Shown: piece after piece, positions 40,177-50,450 of the stretch
Position numbering within the stretch: position 1 is the stretch's first letter
Layout of the letters: the number at the start of each line of letters is the position of its first letter
Assembly (NCBI RefSeq): GCF_030655615.1
Contig: NZ_JAURVJ010000213.1
Coordinates: forward strand, 17,036 to 81,035
Origin: Nocardioides sp.
GTDB taxonomy: Bacteria > Actinomycetota > Actinomycetes > Propionibacteriales > Nocardioidaceae
Reading direction: 5' to 3'
DNA length: 64,000 nucleotides
Notes under the pieces: generated by a model
Database searches by the model: none
What the model was told of the DNA's origin: nothing
The model's input: only the letters and a program-made list of their open reading frames with translations
Made by a program: the position numbers and the translations under genes

Positions 40177-40991
40177 GCAGCGACGCTCCCGGGCTGGCCT
40201 CCGAGCTCGCCGACCTCGCCATCGAGGTCGCCCGCGAGGCGGCCGCCCTGGTCCGGGAGCGCCGGCTCGGCACGGTCACCGTCGCCGACACCAAGACCAG
40301 CGCGATCGACGTCGTCACCGAGGCCGACCGCGCCACCGAGGCCCTCGTGCGCGACCGCATCCTGGCCCGGCGCCCCGACGACGCGATCCTCGGCGAGGAG
40401 GGCGACGACGTCGTCGGCACCTCCGGCGTGCGCTGGATCGTCGACCCGATCGACGGGACCGTCAACTTCCTCTACGGCATCCCGCAGTACGCCGTCTCGC
40501 TGGCCGCCGAGGTCGACGGCGTCGTCGTCGCGGGCGTGGTGGTCGACGTGGCCAAGGACGTCTTCTACGTCGCCCGCCCCGGCGCCGACGCAGCGACCGT
40601 GGCCCTGCGCGACGACGTACCGATCCGGGTCGGCGAGCCCCGCCCCCTCGACCGGCGACTGGTCGCGACCGGCTTCTCCTACGTGACCGAGGTCAAGGTC
40701 GTCCAGGCCGCGGCCGTCGGGGTCCTGCTGCCCCGCATCCGCGACATCCGGCGCCTCGGCTCCTGCGCCCTCGACCTGTGCCACGTGGCCGAGGGGAGGC
40801 TCGACGCCTACGTCGAGGAGGGCGTCAACCTGTGGGACCACGCGGCCGGCGGACTCATCGCCCGGGCGGCCGGCGCCCGCACCGAGACCGGCCCCGGAGC
40901 GGGCGGCCTGACCCTCCTGCTGTGTGCTCCGGCACACGGCTTCGACGACATGCGGCAGGCCACCCTCGAGGCGGGGTTCTGGGCGGAATAG
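40173..40991 (+). CDS. Inositol monophosphatase family protein
   Basis: LGEEG and [15 protein letters not shown] motifs; [14 protein letters not shown]. Confidence 0.93.
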   Translation: MSSDAPGLASELADLAIEVAREAAALVRERRLGTVTVADTKTSAIDVVTEADRATEALVRDRILARRPDDAILGEEGDDVVGTSGVRWIVDPIDGTVNFLYGIPQYAVSLAAEVDGVVVAGVVVDVAKDVFYVARPGADAATVALRDDVPIRVGEPRPLDRRLVATGFSYVTEVKVVQAAAVGVLLPRIRDIRRLGSCALDLCHVAEGRLDAYVEEGVNLWDHAAGGLIARAAGARTETGPGAGGLTLLLCAPAHGFDDMRQATLEAGFWAE

Positions 40992-41129
40992 CGCGGCGGT
41001 CCGCACCGTTCCGTCCACGCTTCCTGGACCGGTGTTCCGCCATTTGGATTGATGGTGCATGATCTGCCCGCCGGGACCGGGGGCAACGGCATCCAGGGAC
41101 ACTGAACGTGGAGGGGAGTGAGCGACGCG

Positions 41130-41420
41130 ATGGCGACTGATTACGACGCACCGCGCAAGAACGAGGAAGACCAGTCCGAGGAGAGCATCGAAGAGCTCAA
41201 GGCGCGACGGCACGACAAGAACTCCGGCAAGGTCGACGAGGACGAGACGGAGGCCGCCGAGGCCTTCGAGCTCCCCGGCGCCGACCTGTCGCACGAGGAG
41301 CTCGCGGTCGAGGTCAAGCCCAAGCAGGAGGACGAGTTCACCTGCATGAGCTGCTTCCTCGTGCACCACCGCAGCCAGCTTGCGGACGAGAAGAAGATGA
41401 TCTGCGTCGACTGCGCCTGA
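41130..41420 (+). CDS. DUF4193 family protein
   Basis: MATDYDAPRKNEEDQSEESIEELKARR...FTCMSCFLVHHRSQLADEKKMICVDCA. Confidence 0.92.
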   Translation: MATDYDAPRKNEEDQSEESIEELKARRHDKNSGKVDEDETEAAEAFELPGADLSHEELAVEVKPKQEDEFTCMSCFLVHHRSQLADEKKMICVDCA

Positions 41421-41445
41421 CGCAGCGACACCCGGACAGCCACGG

Positions 41446-41480
41446 CCGCCGACCTGTGGGTCGGCGGTCGTTGTGCTTTT
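41446..41480 (+). terminator. Rho-independent terminator of DUF4193 gene
   Basis: CCGCCGACC TGTG GGTCGGCGG followed by TCGTTGTGCTTTT. Confidence 0.8.
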
Positions 41481-41549
41481 CCTACGTCGGCTGTGGTGCG
41501 AGCGCAGCGAGCCTCGAAGCCACGTCTGTTCCGTGTGGTCGCACGAGGG

Positions 41550-41730
41550 CCGGGTCGGGTGGCCGCGCGCGTAGCCCGACCCGGCGGTGCGTGAGCCACC
41601 GTTCCGGGCGATCCGAGGTGCCGGTTCGGTGGTGTGCTCACCGCCGGCCGGGCCGGCTCGGGTGGGCGGTCAGTGAGCCACCGTTCTGGGCGATCTGAGG
41701 GACTGGTTCGGTGGCGTACGCACCGCCGGC
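41550..41730. repeat. Hairpin plus 58-bp direct repeat
   Basis: CCGGGTCGGG/CCCGACCCGG (41550-41584); GTGAGCCACCGTTCYGGGCGATCYGAGG... at 41591-41648 and 41673-41730. Confidence 0.85.
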
Positions 41731-41844
41731 CCGGGCCGGCAAGCTCGCGAGGTGAAGTTCTACGACGAAAATCCCGGTTTTAAGCCGAAGCTTCGTACGA
41801 GAACCGGGAGAAACGTCAGGGAAGCGTGACTAGGGGACACAGGA

Positions 41845-42003
41845 GGGCTGTCCGCGCCGGACGAGGGCGCGGCGGAGCCCGCCCTTGTCTGCGCCCTCAA
41901 GCATCCCGGGAGAGGCTCGCTGTCAAGGATCGCGAAGCGACCGCGCAGCGGCGCGAAGCGTCCTTGACAGGGAGGCCCGGGATGCTAAGCGCGCGGACAG
42001 CCC
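41845..42003. repeat. Complex 159-bp inverted repeat with predicted multi-branch structure
   Basis: Outer GGGCTGTCCGCGC/GCGCGGACAGCCC; GCATCCCGGG/CCCGGGATGC; CTGTCAAGGA/TCCTTGACAG; side hairpin GAGGGCGC/GCGCCCTC. Confidence 0.9.
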
Positions 42004-42138
42004 GACCACGAATGACCCCAGGTGGACAAGGACCCAGCCACCCACCACCCGACCCCCGACACGCAACCCACCCAAGCCCGACACGCAAGACCCACCCAAC
42101 CCGTCGCACCGAGCACCCGGAGGTGGGATGATCCCGCC

Positions 42139-42663
42139 GTGGTCATCTCCCAGAAGCTGCTCAACCCGGGCGAAGAAATCCTCGTCAGCACCCGGACGCA
42201 CGCCAAGGCGCTGCTGCTGCCGCTGCTGACCCTCGTCGTGCTGCTGGCGGTGGGCGTGGTGGCGCAGGTGTTCATCGACCTCGACGACGCCGACACCGAG
42301 CGCATCCTGCAGCTGGTGATCTGGGCCGTCATCGCGGTGCTGGTGCTGTGGCGGGTGGTGTGGCCGTTCCTCGACTGGCTGCTGGCGTCCTACACGATCA
42401 CCAACCGGCGCCTGATCACGCGCCACGGCATCCTGACGCGTCGCGGGCACGACATCCCGCTGGGTCGCATCAGCGACGTGGCCTACGAGCGCGACATCAT
42501 CGACCGGATGCTCGGCTGCGGGACGCTGGTGATCAGCGACGCCAGCACCAACGGCCAGGTCCTGATCTACGACATCCCGCGGGTCGAGGAGACGCAGCGC
42601 GACCTCAACGACCTGCTCCACCGCCTGCACGGCGGCGAGACCCGGACGGCTGAGGGGCACTGA
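42139..42663 (+). CDS. PH-domain membrane protein (bPH2)
   Basis: Two TM segments then YTITNRRLITRHGILTRRGHDIPLGRISDVAYERDIIDRMLGCGTLVIS. Confidence 0.88.
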   Translation: MVISQKLLNPGEEILVSTRTHAKALLLPLLTLVVLLAVGVVAQVFIDLDDADTERILQLVIWAVIAVLVLWRVVWPFLDWLLASYTITNRRLITRHGILTRRGHDIPLGRISDVAYERDIIDRMLGCGTLVISDASTNGQVLIYDIPRVEETQRDLNDLLHRLHGGETRTAEGH

Positions 42664-43679
42664 TCGACGGCGAGACCGACCCCACGGGCGAGAAGGCGTG
42701 GGCCGACCCGGGCGGGATCGTCGAGGCGATCCTGCGCGAGACGCCGTCCTACTCCGCCTCCCAGGTCGCGCGCGAGGCCGGGATCACGCTGGGGGAGGCC
42801 CGGCGGCTGTGGCGCGCGCTAGGGTTCCCCGAGGCCGAGGGGGCCGCGGTCTACACGGCCTCCGACGTCGAGGCGATCCGGACCCTGGTCGAGGCCATCA
42901 AGGGCGGGCTGCTCGACTTCGACCTGGCGATCACCATCACCCGGGCCCTCGGGCAGACGATGGCGCGCCTCGCCGACTGGGAGGTCGCGGCGCTCGTCCA
43001 CCGCGTCGAGGAGCTGCAGGCCGAGGCGGCCGAGGACGGCTCCGGCGGACCCGGTGACCGCACCGCCACGGCGATGCGGATGCTCGACGACCTGAGCGAC
43101 GGCTTCGAGACGATGATGGTCTATGCCTGGCGTCGCCACCTCGCGGCCGCGGTGTCGCGAATCGTCGCGCTCGGTGAGGCCGACGACCTGCACACGACCC
43201 AGCTGACGGTCGGGTTCGCCGACATCGTGAGCTTCACGGCGCTGAGCAACGAGATCTCCCGCGACCGGATCGGTGACCTGGTCGAGCTCTTCGAGTCGCG
43301 GTGCGCCGACGTCGTCGCCGCGCAGCGCGGCCGGGTCATCAAGAGCATCGGCGACTCGATCCTCTTCGTCAACGACGACCCGATCCGCGCGTTCGACACC
43401 GCCGAGGGGATCATCACGGTCATCGGCCGCGACAGCCGGATGCCCGACGTGCGCGTCGGCCTGGCCAGCGGGTCGGTCGTCATGCGGCTCGGCGACGTCT
43501 TCGGTCCGCCGGTCAACCTGGCCGCCCGGCTCACCGCCGTCGCCCGCCGCAACCGGATCATCATCGACGCCGCGACCGCGGCCCTGCTGCCCGAGGACCA
43601 GTTCGAGACCCGGCTGCTCCCCGAGCGCCCGGTACGCGGTTTCGGGCTGGTCGAGCCGGTCGCCGTACGCCGGCACTGA
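42660..43679 (+). CDS. Class III adenylate cyclase, likely CTG start
   Basis: Coding continues upstream of ATG 42960 to CTG 42660 (LIDGETDPTGEKAWADPGGIVEAILRETPSYSASQVAREAGITLGEARRLWRALG); cyclase core VGFADIVSFTALS...IKSIGDSILFV. Confidence 0.85.
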   Translation: MIDGETDPTGEKAWADPGGIVEAILRETPSYSASQVAREAGITLGEARRLWRALGFPEAEGAAVYTASDVEAIRTLVEAIKGGLLDFDLAITITRALGQTMARLADWEVAALVHRVEELQAEAAEDGSGGPGDRTATAMRMLDDLSDGFETMMVYAWRRHLAAAVSRIVALGEADDLHTTQLTVGFADIVSFTALSNEISRDRIGDLVELFESRCADVVAAQRGRVIKSIGDSILFVNDDPIRAFDTAEGIITVIGRDSRMPDVRVGLASGSVVMRLGDVFGPPVNLAARLTAVARRNRIIIDAATAALLPEDQFETRLLPERPVRGFGLVEPVAVRRH

Positions 43680-43760
43680 GCAGCTTTCTCACAAACCGGT
43701 CTAGAGCACCGCATCGAATTCCCCCATACGGGTGTGCGTGGCGAGCTGCCTTCCTACGTT

Positions 43761-44084
43761 GTGGCTGTGCACGAGGTGCAGGGGATCCGCGTCGATCCCG
43801 TCGACCGGCGGGTGTGGGTCGACGGGGACGAGGTCGCGTTCTCGCGCAAGGAGTTCGACCTCCTGCACGCGCTCATCGCCCGCGCCGGACAGGTCGTCTC
43901 GCGCGAGGAGCTGATGCGCGACGTGTGGAACACGACCTTCTGGACCTCGTCCAAGACCATCGACGTCCACCTCGGCTGGATCCGTCGCAAGCTCAACGAC
44001 GACAGCCGGCGCCCGCACCTGATCACCACCCTGCGCGGTCGCGGCCTGCGCTTCGAGACCGAGGCGCCGGTCCGCGCGTCCTGA
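43761..44084 (+). CDS. Winged-helix (OmpR-type) DNA-binding protein without receiver
   Basis: FSRKEFDLLHALIARAGQVVSREELMRDVWNTTFWTSSKTIDVHLGWIRRKL. Confidence 0.88.
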   Translation: MAVHEVQGIRVDPVDRRVWVDGDEVAFSRKEFDLLHALIARAGQVVSREELMRDVWNTTFWTSSKTIDVHLGWIRRKLNDDSRRPHLITTLRGRGLRFETEAPVRAS

Positions 44085-44104
44085 GGCCTCACTATCCTCG
44101 GCAC

Positions 44105-45271
44105 GTGTCCTCAGCCCCGCTCGTCGCGGTCGTCGGGGGCGGGCAGCTCGCGCGGATGATGGCCGAGCCGGCCGCCGCGCTCGGCATCCCGCTCCGCCTC
44201 CTCGCCGAGGCCGAGGGCGTCTCCGCCGCCCAGGTCATCGTCGACCAGCTCGTCGGCGACCACACCGACCTCGCCGACCTGCGCGCGGTGACCGCCGGCG
44301 CCGCCGTCGTCACCTTCGACCACGAGCACGTCCCGACCGACCACCTCCGCGCCCTCGCCGCCGACGGGGTCGCCGTACGCCCCGGTCCGGACGCGCTGGT
44401 CCACGCCCAGGACAAGGGCGTCATGCGTGAGCGGCTCGGCGCGCTCGGCGTCCCGTGCCCCCGCAACGCGATCGTCGCCACCCGGGCCGACGTCGAGGCG
44501 TTCGGGCTCCCGTGCGTGCTCAAGACCACCCGCGGCGGCTACGACGGCAAGGGGGTCTGGTTCGTCCGCTCGGCCGACGACCTCGAGACGGTGGCCGAGC
44601 CCCTGCGCGTGGCCGCCGAGACCGGCGTGCGCCTGCTGGCCGAGGAGCTCGTCGACTTCCGCCGCGAGCTGTCGGCCCTCGTGGTCCGCTCGCCCAGCGG
44701 CCAGGCGGCGGCCTACCCGGTCGTCGCCTCGACCCAGGTCGACGGGGTCTGCCGCGAGGTCGTCGCCCCGGCGCCCGACCTCGACCCCGACCTCGCCACC
44801 CAGGCCCAGCAGGTCGCGCTCACGATCGCCGGCGAGCTCGACGTGACCGGCGTCCTCGCGGTCGAGCTGTTCGAGACCGACGACGGCCGCATCCTCGTCA
44901 ACGAGCTGGCGATGCGGCCTCACAACACCGGCCACTGGACCCAGGACGGCGCGGTCACCTCGCAGTTCGAGAACCACCTGCGCGCGGTCCTCGACCTGCC
45001 GCTCGGCTCGCCGGCAGCGCGCGAGCCGTGGACCGTGATGGTCAACATCCTCGGCGGACCCAGCGACCAGGTCGGCCGCCTCTACGACGGTTACCCCCAC
45101 GCCATGGCCCGCGACCCGCACCTGCGCGTCCACCTCTACGGCAAGGACCTGCGGCCGGGCCGCAAGGTCGGCCACGTCAACGCCTACGGCGACGACCTCG
45201 ACGACTGCCTCGAGCGCGCGCGGCACGCCGCCGCGTGGTTCCGCGGCGACCTCGGCAATGAGAGCGAGTGA
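44105..45271 (+). CDS. purK: 5-(carboxyamino)imidazole ribonucleotide synthase
   Basis: [37 protein letters not shown]; followed by purE. Confidence 0.96.
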   Translation: MSSAPLVAVVGGGQLARMMAEPAAALGIPLRLLAEAEGVSAAQVIVDQLVGDHTDLADLRAVTAGAAVVTFDHEHVPTDHLRALAADGVAVRPGPDALVHAQDKGVMRERLGALGVPCPRNAIVATRADVEAFGLPCVLKTTRGGYDGKGVWFVRSADDLETVAEPLRVAAETGVRLLAEELVDFRRELSALVVRSPSGQAAAYPVVASTQVDGVCREVVAPAPDLDPDLATQAQQVALTIAGELDVTGVLAVELFETDDGRILVNELAMRPHNTGHWTQDGAVTSQFENHLRAVLDLPLGSPAAREPWTVMVNILGGPSDQVGRLYDGYPHAMARDPHLRVHLYGKDLRPGRKVGHVNAYGDDLDDCLERARHAAAWFRGDLGNESE

Positions 45272-45278
45272 CAGCACC

Positions 45279-45809
45279 ATGACAGGGACAGACACGAGCA
45301 CGCCCCGCGTGGGCATCGTGATGGGCTCCGACTCCGACTGGCCGGTGATGAAGGCAGCCGCCGCCGCGCTCGAGGAGTTCGGCGTGGCCCACGAGGCCGA
45401 CGTCGTCTCGGCGCACCGGATGCCCGAGGAGATGCTGGCCTACGGCAAGGACGCGGCCGGCCGGGGGCTGTCGGTCATCATCGCCGGCGCCGGGGGAGCG
45501 GCCCACCTGCCGGGCATGCTGGCCGCGGTCACGCCGCTGCCGGTGATCGGCGTCCCCGTGCCGCTCAAGACCCTCGACGGCCTCGACTCCCTGCTCTCGA
45601 TCGTGCAGATGCCGTCCGGCGTGCCGGTCGCGACCGTCGCCATCGGGGGCGCCCGCAACGCCGGGCTGCTCGCCGTGAGGATCCTCGCGGTCTCCGACCC
45701 CGAGCTGCGCGACCGGATGACCGCGTTCCAGGCGGACCTCAAGACGGCTGCGCAGGACAAGGGTGCGGCCGTGCGTGGGGACGTCGGTGGCCGCCGGCTC
45801 GGCTTCTAG
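45279..45809 (+). CDS. purE: 5-(carboxyamino)imidazole ribonucleotide mutase
   Basis: [37 protein letters not shown]. Confidence 0.97.
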   Translation: MTGTDTSTPRVGIVMGSDSDWPVMKAAAAALEEFGVAHEADVVSAHRMPEEMLAYGKDAAGRGLSVIIAGAGGAAHLPGMLAAVTPLPVIGVPVPLKTLDGLDSLLSIVQMPSGVPVATVAIGGARNAGLLAVRILAVSDPELRDRMTAFQADLKTAAQDKGAAVRGDVGGRRLGF

Positions 45810-46947
45810 CAGTCGCGCCCGGCTCGTCGGGCTCGACGTCGCGCGGTGCCTGGCGCTGCTCGGCATGATGGCGACGCACGTGCTCGCCGCCCGTACGCCC
45901 GACGGCGACCTGGCGACGTCGCACGTCATCGCGAGCGGGCGCGCGTCGGCGCTCTTCGCCGTCCTGGCCGGGGTGGCGATGGCGCTCGTCTCGGGCCGTC
46001 GTACGCCGGTGCGTGGCGGTGAGCGGGTGCGTGCCAGCCTGGCGCTGCTCGTCCGGGCCGTCGCGGTCGCGGCCCTCGGGCTGGTGCTCGGCGTGCTCGG
46101 CACCGGCATCGCGGTGATCCTCACCTACTACGCCGTGCTGTTCGTGCTGGGCCTGCCGTTCCTCGGCCTGACCTGGAAGCCGCTGCTCGCGCTCGCCGTC
46201 GGGTGGGCGGTCGTGGCCCCCGTCGTCAGCCGGCTGGTGGTCCCGGAGCTGCCGGCCCGCCAGTTCGAGAGCCCGCGGCCCGACCAGCTGGGCGACCCCG
46301 GGCGGCTGCTGTCGGAGCTGCTCCTCACCGGCTACTACCCGGCCGTCCCGTGGCTGACCTACCTCCTGCTGGGCCTGGCGATCGGCCGCCTCGACCTGCA
46401 GTCGCGCCGGGTCGCAGCCGGGCTCGCCGCCGGTGGGGCGGTCGTCGCGGTCGCGGCGACCCTCGTGTCCGACGCGCTGACGAGCAGCCGGTTCACGGCC
46501 GCCGAGCTCGACGCGATGGCGGGGGGCATGTACGGCCAGACGCCGGTCGAGGGCCCCGACTCCGGCTGGCGCTGGCTGACCGTGGTCGCCCCGCACTCGA
46601 CGACGCCGTTCGACCTGCTGCAGACCGCGGGCAGCGCCGCGGCCGTCATCGGGCTGTGCCTGCTGCTCGTCGCGTGGGTCTCCGACCTGTCACGCCACGG
46701 CGAGCGCGCGGTCCAGGTGCTGTTCGGGGCCGGCACGATGACGCTCACGCTCTACACCGTGCACCTGCTGATGAAGACCGAGCAGGTCTGGCCCGACGAC
46801 GTGCCGTCGTCCTACGTCTGGCACGTCGTCGTCGTGCTGTGGGTCGGCAGCGTCTACGCCGCCCTCCAGCGCCAGGGCCCGCTCGAGTGGGCGGTGGGCG
46901 TCGTCCCGCGCCGCATCCGCGGCCGCGCGGGAAGCGTCAGGAGATGA
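45763..46947 (+). CDS. Membrane protein, heparan-alpha-glucosaminide N-acetyltransferase / DUF418-like
   Basis: [26 protein letters not shown]; multi-TM; overlaps purE 3' end. Confidence 0.75.
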   Translation: MRPCVGTSVAAGSASSSRARLVGLDVARCLALLGMMATHVLAARTPDGDLATSHVIASGRASALFAVLAGVAMALVSGRRTPVRGGERVRASLALLVRAVAVAALGLVLGVLGTGIAVILTYYAVLFVLGLPFLGLTWKPLLALAVGWAVVAPVVSRLVVPELPARQFESPRPDQLGDPGRLLSELLLTGYYPAVPWLTYLLLGLAIGRLDLQSRRVAAGLAAGGAVVAVAATLVSDALTSSRFTAAELDAMAGGMYGQTPVEGPDSGWRWLTVVAPHSTTPFDLLQTAGSAAAVIGLCLLLVAWVSDLSRHGERAVQVLFGAGTMTLTLYTVHLLMKTEQVWPDDVPSSYVWHVVVVLWVGSVYAALQRQGPLEWAVGVVPRRIRGRAGSVRR

Positions 46948-47905
46948 GCTCGTCGATGCGCGAGTAGGCGGTGGCGTCGCCGCGCAGCACCCGGCTGGGG
47001 CGCCCGTCGATGCTCACCGGTACGTCGCCGGCGACGGTGATGCGACGCATCTCGCGGTAGTCGGTGCCGAAGTCGGCCACGGCGTAGTGCTGGGTGGCGC
47101 GGTTGTCCCACATCGCGACGTCGCCCGCCTGCCAGGTCCAACGGATCGTGTTCTCGAGCTTGGTGATCCGGTTCTGCAGCAGCTGGAAGATCGCGGTTGA
47201 CTCGGCGGCGTTGAGGCCGGTGAAGTTCTTGACGAAGTGGCCGAGCACGAACGACCGCTCGCCGGTCTCGGGGTGCACGCGCACGACGGGGTGCTCGGTC
47301 TCGAAGACCTGGGCGGCGAAGTCGGCGCGGGTGTAGTTGGCGTCGGGCTCGTCCGACTCCTCGTCGCGCTGCGCGTAGTCGTAGCTGTTGGTGTGGACGG
47401 CCCACAGGTCGTCGACGAGCGCCTTGAGCGAGGCCGGCAGCGCGTCGTACGCCGCGGCAGCGTTGGCCCAGACCGTGTTGCCGCCGAAGGGCGGGAGGGC
47501 GACGGCACGCAGCACGCTGATCGCCGGCACCCGGTCGACGAAGGTGACGTCGGTGTGCCAGGCGTTGGCGGCCATGCCCTTGTCGGCGGTGACCTTGAAG
47601 ACGCGGCCCGACCCGGTGTTGACCGTCGGGTGGGCGGTCGTGAGCGGACCCATCCGCTTGGCGAACGCCTCGTGGGTCTGGTCGTCGAGGTGGTGCTGGT
47701 CGCGGAAGAACACGACCTTGTGGCGGAGGAGGGCCGCGCGGACCGTCGCGACCGTCGCGTCGTCGAGGTCGCCGCTGAGGCGGACGCCGTCGATGCGGGC
47801 GCCGATGCGGCCACCGAGCTGCTGCACCTCGACACCGGTCGTGGTGGCGCCGGTGGGCGTGGTGGGGGTGGTCGTGAGGTCGGGACGCTCGAGGGTGCTG
47901 GTCAT
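46937..47905 (-). CDS. TauD/TfdA family Fe(II)/2-oxoglutarate dioxygenase
   Basis: [33 protein letters not shown] (HxD) and distal H/R near [14 protein letters not shown]. Confidence 0.92.
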   Translation of the reverse strand: MTSTLERPDLTTTPTTPTGATTTGVEVQQLGGRIGARIDGVRLSGDLDDATVATVRAALLRHKVVFFRDQHHLDDQTHEAFAKRMGPLTTAHPTVNTGSGRVFKVTADKGMAANAWHTDVTFVDRVPAISVLRAVALPPFGGNTVWANAAAAYDALPASLKALVDDLWAVHTNSYDYAQRDEESDEPDANYTRADFAAQVFETEHPVVRVHPETGERSFVLGHFVKNFTGLNAAESTAIFQLLQNRITKLENTIRWTWQAGDVAMWDNRATQHYAVADFGTDYREMRRITVAGDVPVSIDGRPSRVLRGDATAYSRIDELIS

Positions 47906-48017
47906 CGGTCCTCCTGAAGTTGAAGCGCGAAACGCTAAGTCAGGTGAAACCATAGAGTTAGAAGTTCGACAACTCCAGTCCTCCAGGGCCCGGAGCGAGA
48001 CCAGTTCCGGGAAACAG

Positions 48018-48920
48018 CTATAGATCGTCTCTATGGTCAGCGGCGCCGACGATGCTGCGAGCCACGTCGAGCAGGCTCCGCCCGGCCTCGGTGAGCAGGT
48101 GCTCGCGCCACACCAGGTGGACCGCGGCCCGGCTGGGCGGGTCGAGCCGGGCCAGCCGCGCGCCCTTGGCGCCGGCGTCGGCGGCCATCGCCTCCGGGAG
48201 CAGCGCAGCGCCCGCGCCGGCCAGCACGAGCGGCACCAGGCTCGCGACGTGCGCGGTCTCGACGGCGACCACCCGGTCGAACCCGTCGGCCTCCAGCCGC
48301 TCGTCGAGCAGCGACCGCAGGGCCGTGCCCGGAGGCGTGCTGATCAGGCCGTGCCGCACGAGCTCGGCGGTGTCGGCGACCAGCCCGTGGTGCGGGCCGG
48401 TGCCCGGCGGCAGCACCGCGACCAGCTCGAGCTCGACCATCGCGAGGCTGGCGAGCGGCCGGCCCGGCGGCGTACCCGCGAGCAGGCCGAAGTCGACCTC
48501 GCCCGCACGGACCTGCTCGATGACGACGGTGCGGCTGGCCGGGTCGGTGATCTCGAGGCGCAGCCGGGGCCGCAGCTGGCGGAGCTCGCCGACCACGCGG
48601 ACCAGCGGGTCGAGGGCCCACACGGTGTTGGTGACGACGCGGACCAGCGCGAACCCGCTGTCACCGGCACCGCGGACGGCGACCTCGGCCCGGCCGAAGG
48701 CCCGGAGCGTACGGCGGGCCGGTCCGACGAGCGCCTGGCCGGCGGGCGTCAGCCGCACCCCGCGGCCGTGACGCTCGAAGAGCGTCTCGCCGAGCTCCTT
48801 CTCGAGCCCGCGCACCGCGTAGGACAGCGACGGCTGGGCGATGCTCAGGACCCGGGCGGCGTGGGTGAAGCTGCCGGCCTCGGCGATGGCGAGGAAGTAC
48901 TCGAGGTGCCGACGGTCCAC
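48018..48920 (-). CDS. LysR family transcriptional regulator
   Basis: [61 protein letters not shown]. Confidence 0.95.
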   Translation of the reverse strand: MDRRHLEYFLAIAEAGSFTHAARVLSIAQPSLSYAVRGLEKELGETLFERHGRGVRLTPAGQALVGPARRTLRAFGRAEVAVRGAGDSGFALVRVVTNTVWALDPLVRVVGELRQLRPRLRLEITDPASRTVVIEQVRAGEVDFGLLAGTPPGRPLASLAMVELELVAVLPPGTGPHHGLVADTAELVRHGLISTPPGTALRSLLDERLEADGFDRVVAVETAHVASLVPLVLAGAGAALLPEAMAADAGAKGARLARLDPPSRAAVHLVWREHLLTEAGRSLLDVARSIVGAADHRDDL

Positions 48921-48959
48921 CTGCGGTAGTCAATCAGCCGCGCGGACCAGGCGGGGGAG

Positions 48960-49466
48960 TCAGGCGGGGTCGCCGCCCACGTCGACGGTGCGCGCGGTGG
49001 CCTGCGAGCGGTCGGCCAGGTCGATCCGGGTGCTCGCGCGCGGTCGTACGGCGCCGCGCACGCTGATCTCGACGAGCCCGGCGTCGAACTCGGCCGTCAC
49101 GTCGGCGGCCTCGGTGCCCTCGGGGAGGGCGATGACCCGGCGGAAGGTGCCGTAGAACCGCTCGCGGACGTAGAACTCGGTGCCGCCGTCGGGGTCGTCG
49201 GCGGCCCGGGTGCCCGAGACGGTGAGCGAGCCGTGGTGGAAGTCGATGTCGATCTCGGACGGGTCGACCCCGGCCAGCTCGATCCGGATCACCAGGTCGT
49301 CGCCGCGGGCGAGGATGTCGGTCGGCGGCACCCACGCCGAGGCGTGGGTGCGCTCGGAGACCTCGGCGCCGTGCTCGGTGCCGTGCACGCCGAGCGTGCG
49401 GAGCCGGCCGAGCTCGGTGACGAAGTCGGTGACGCCCTCGAAGGGGTTGCGTCGCTCTGTGGCCAC
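48960..49466 (-). CDS. Hsp20/alpha-crystallin family protein
   Basis: ILARGDDLVIRIELAGVDPSEIDIDFHHGSLTVSGTR. Confidence 0.92.
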   Translation of the reverse strand: MATERRNPFEGVTDFVTELGRLRTLGVHGTEHGAEVSERTHASAWVPPTDILARGDDLVIRIELAGVDPSEIDIDFHHGSLTVSGTRAADDPDGGTEFYVRERFYGTFRRVIALPEGTEAADVTAEFDAGLVEISVRGAVRPRASTRIDLADRSQATARTVDVGGDPA

Positions 49467-49511
49467 GGTGGGCCTCCTGTCGTGCGGGCGGGATGGGGGT
49501 GGGGGTGGGGA

Positions 49512-50450
49512 TCAGTCGAGGTCGAGCGGCGTCATCAGGTCGACGCTGCGCAGGAACGCAGTGGCGACGGCCTTCTCGTCACGCCCGTCGGTGACCTGGG
49601 CGTTCATCGCGACCATGGCCTCCTCGGTGAGCGAGCGGTTGACGGTGCCGACGACGGTGAGGAACGCGTCCTTGTCGATGGAGTCGAGCTTGTCCTCGCC
49701 GACCACCATGACGACGTTCTGCGACCCGAAGAGCAGCTCGGGGTCGTCGAGCAGGCGGTAGTCGCCGTCCTCGAGCTGCGGGTCGGTGGTGAAGGCGTCG
49801 ACCGCGTCGACCTCGCCGTCGTCGAGGGCGTCGTACTGCGCGCCGAGGTCGAGGGGGACGAACGTGGTGTCGTCGAGGCCGTAGACGTCGGCCAGGCCGG
49901 TGAGGCCGAGCTGGAGGTCCTCGAACTCGGGACGGGCGCCGAACCGTACGGCGCCCTGGGCGGCGAGGTCCTCGATGGTCTCGAGATCGTTGTCCTGGGC
50001 GTAGGTCTCGGTGACCGCCACGGCGTCCTTGTTCTCGAACGGCGTCCTCTCGCTCATCACCATCTTCTGACCGGCGTAGAAGGCCTTGGCCTTGGCGTAG
50101 GTCGCGTCGGGGTCGAGCCCGGTGACCTCCTCGCCGGCGACGACCGAGAGCACGGTGCCGGTGTAGGCGACGTAACCGTCGATCTCGCCGTCCTTGAGGG
50201 CCTGGTCGAGGTCCTCGGCCGGACCGACGCCCTTGCGGAGGTCGACGGCGTAGCCGTTGACGGCCAGGGCCTGGCGCCAGAGCTCACCGAGGATCCGCGC
50301 CTCGGGGAACTCCTGGGTGCCGAGGGTGACCCGCAGCCCGGCGCCCTGCGGCTGCGACGAGGCGTCGCGCTCGTCGTTGGCGTCGCCGCAGGCCGCGAGC
50401 AGGCCGCAGCCGAGCAGGAGAGCGAGCAGGGCTCCGCCCGCGCGCCTCAC
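49512..50450 (-). CDS. Glycine betaine/choline-type substrate-binding lipoprotein (OpuAC/ProX-like)
   Basis: GTG start; lipobox LAACGDAN; VTLGTQEFPEARILGELWRQALAVNGYAVDLR. Confidence 0.88.
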   Translation of the reverse strand: MRRAGGALLALLLGCGLLAACGDANDERDASSQPQGAGLRVTLGTQEFPEARILGELWRQALAVNGYAVDLRKGVGPAEDLDQALKDGEIDGYVAYTGTVLSVVAGEEVTGLDPDATYAKAKAFYAGQKMVMSERTPFENKDAVAVTETYAQDNDLETIEDLAAQGAVRFGARPEFEDLQLGLTGLADVYGLDDTTFVPLDLGAQYDALDDGEVDAVDAFTTDPQLEDGDYRLLDDPELLFGSQNVVMVVGEDKLDSIDKDAFLTVVGTVNRSLTEEAMVAMNAQVTDGRDEKAVATAFLRSVDLMTPLDLD

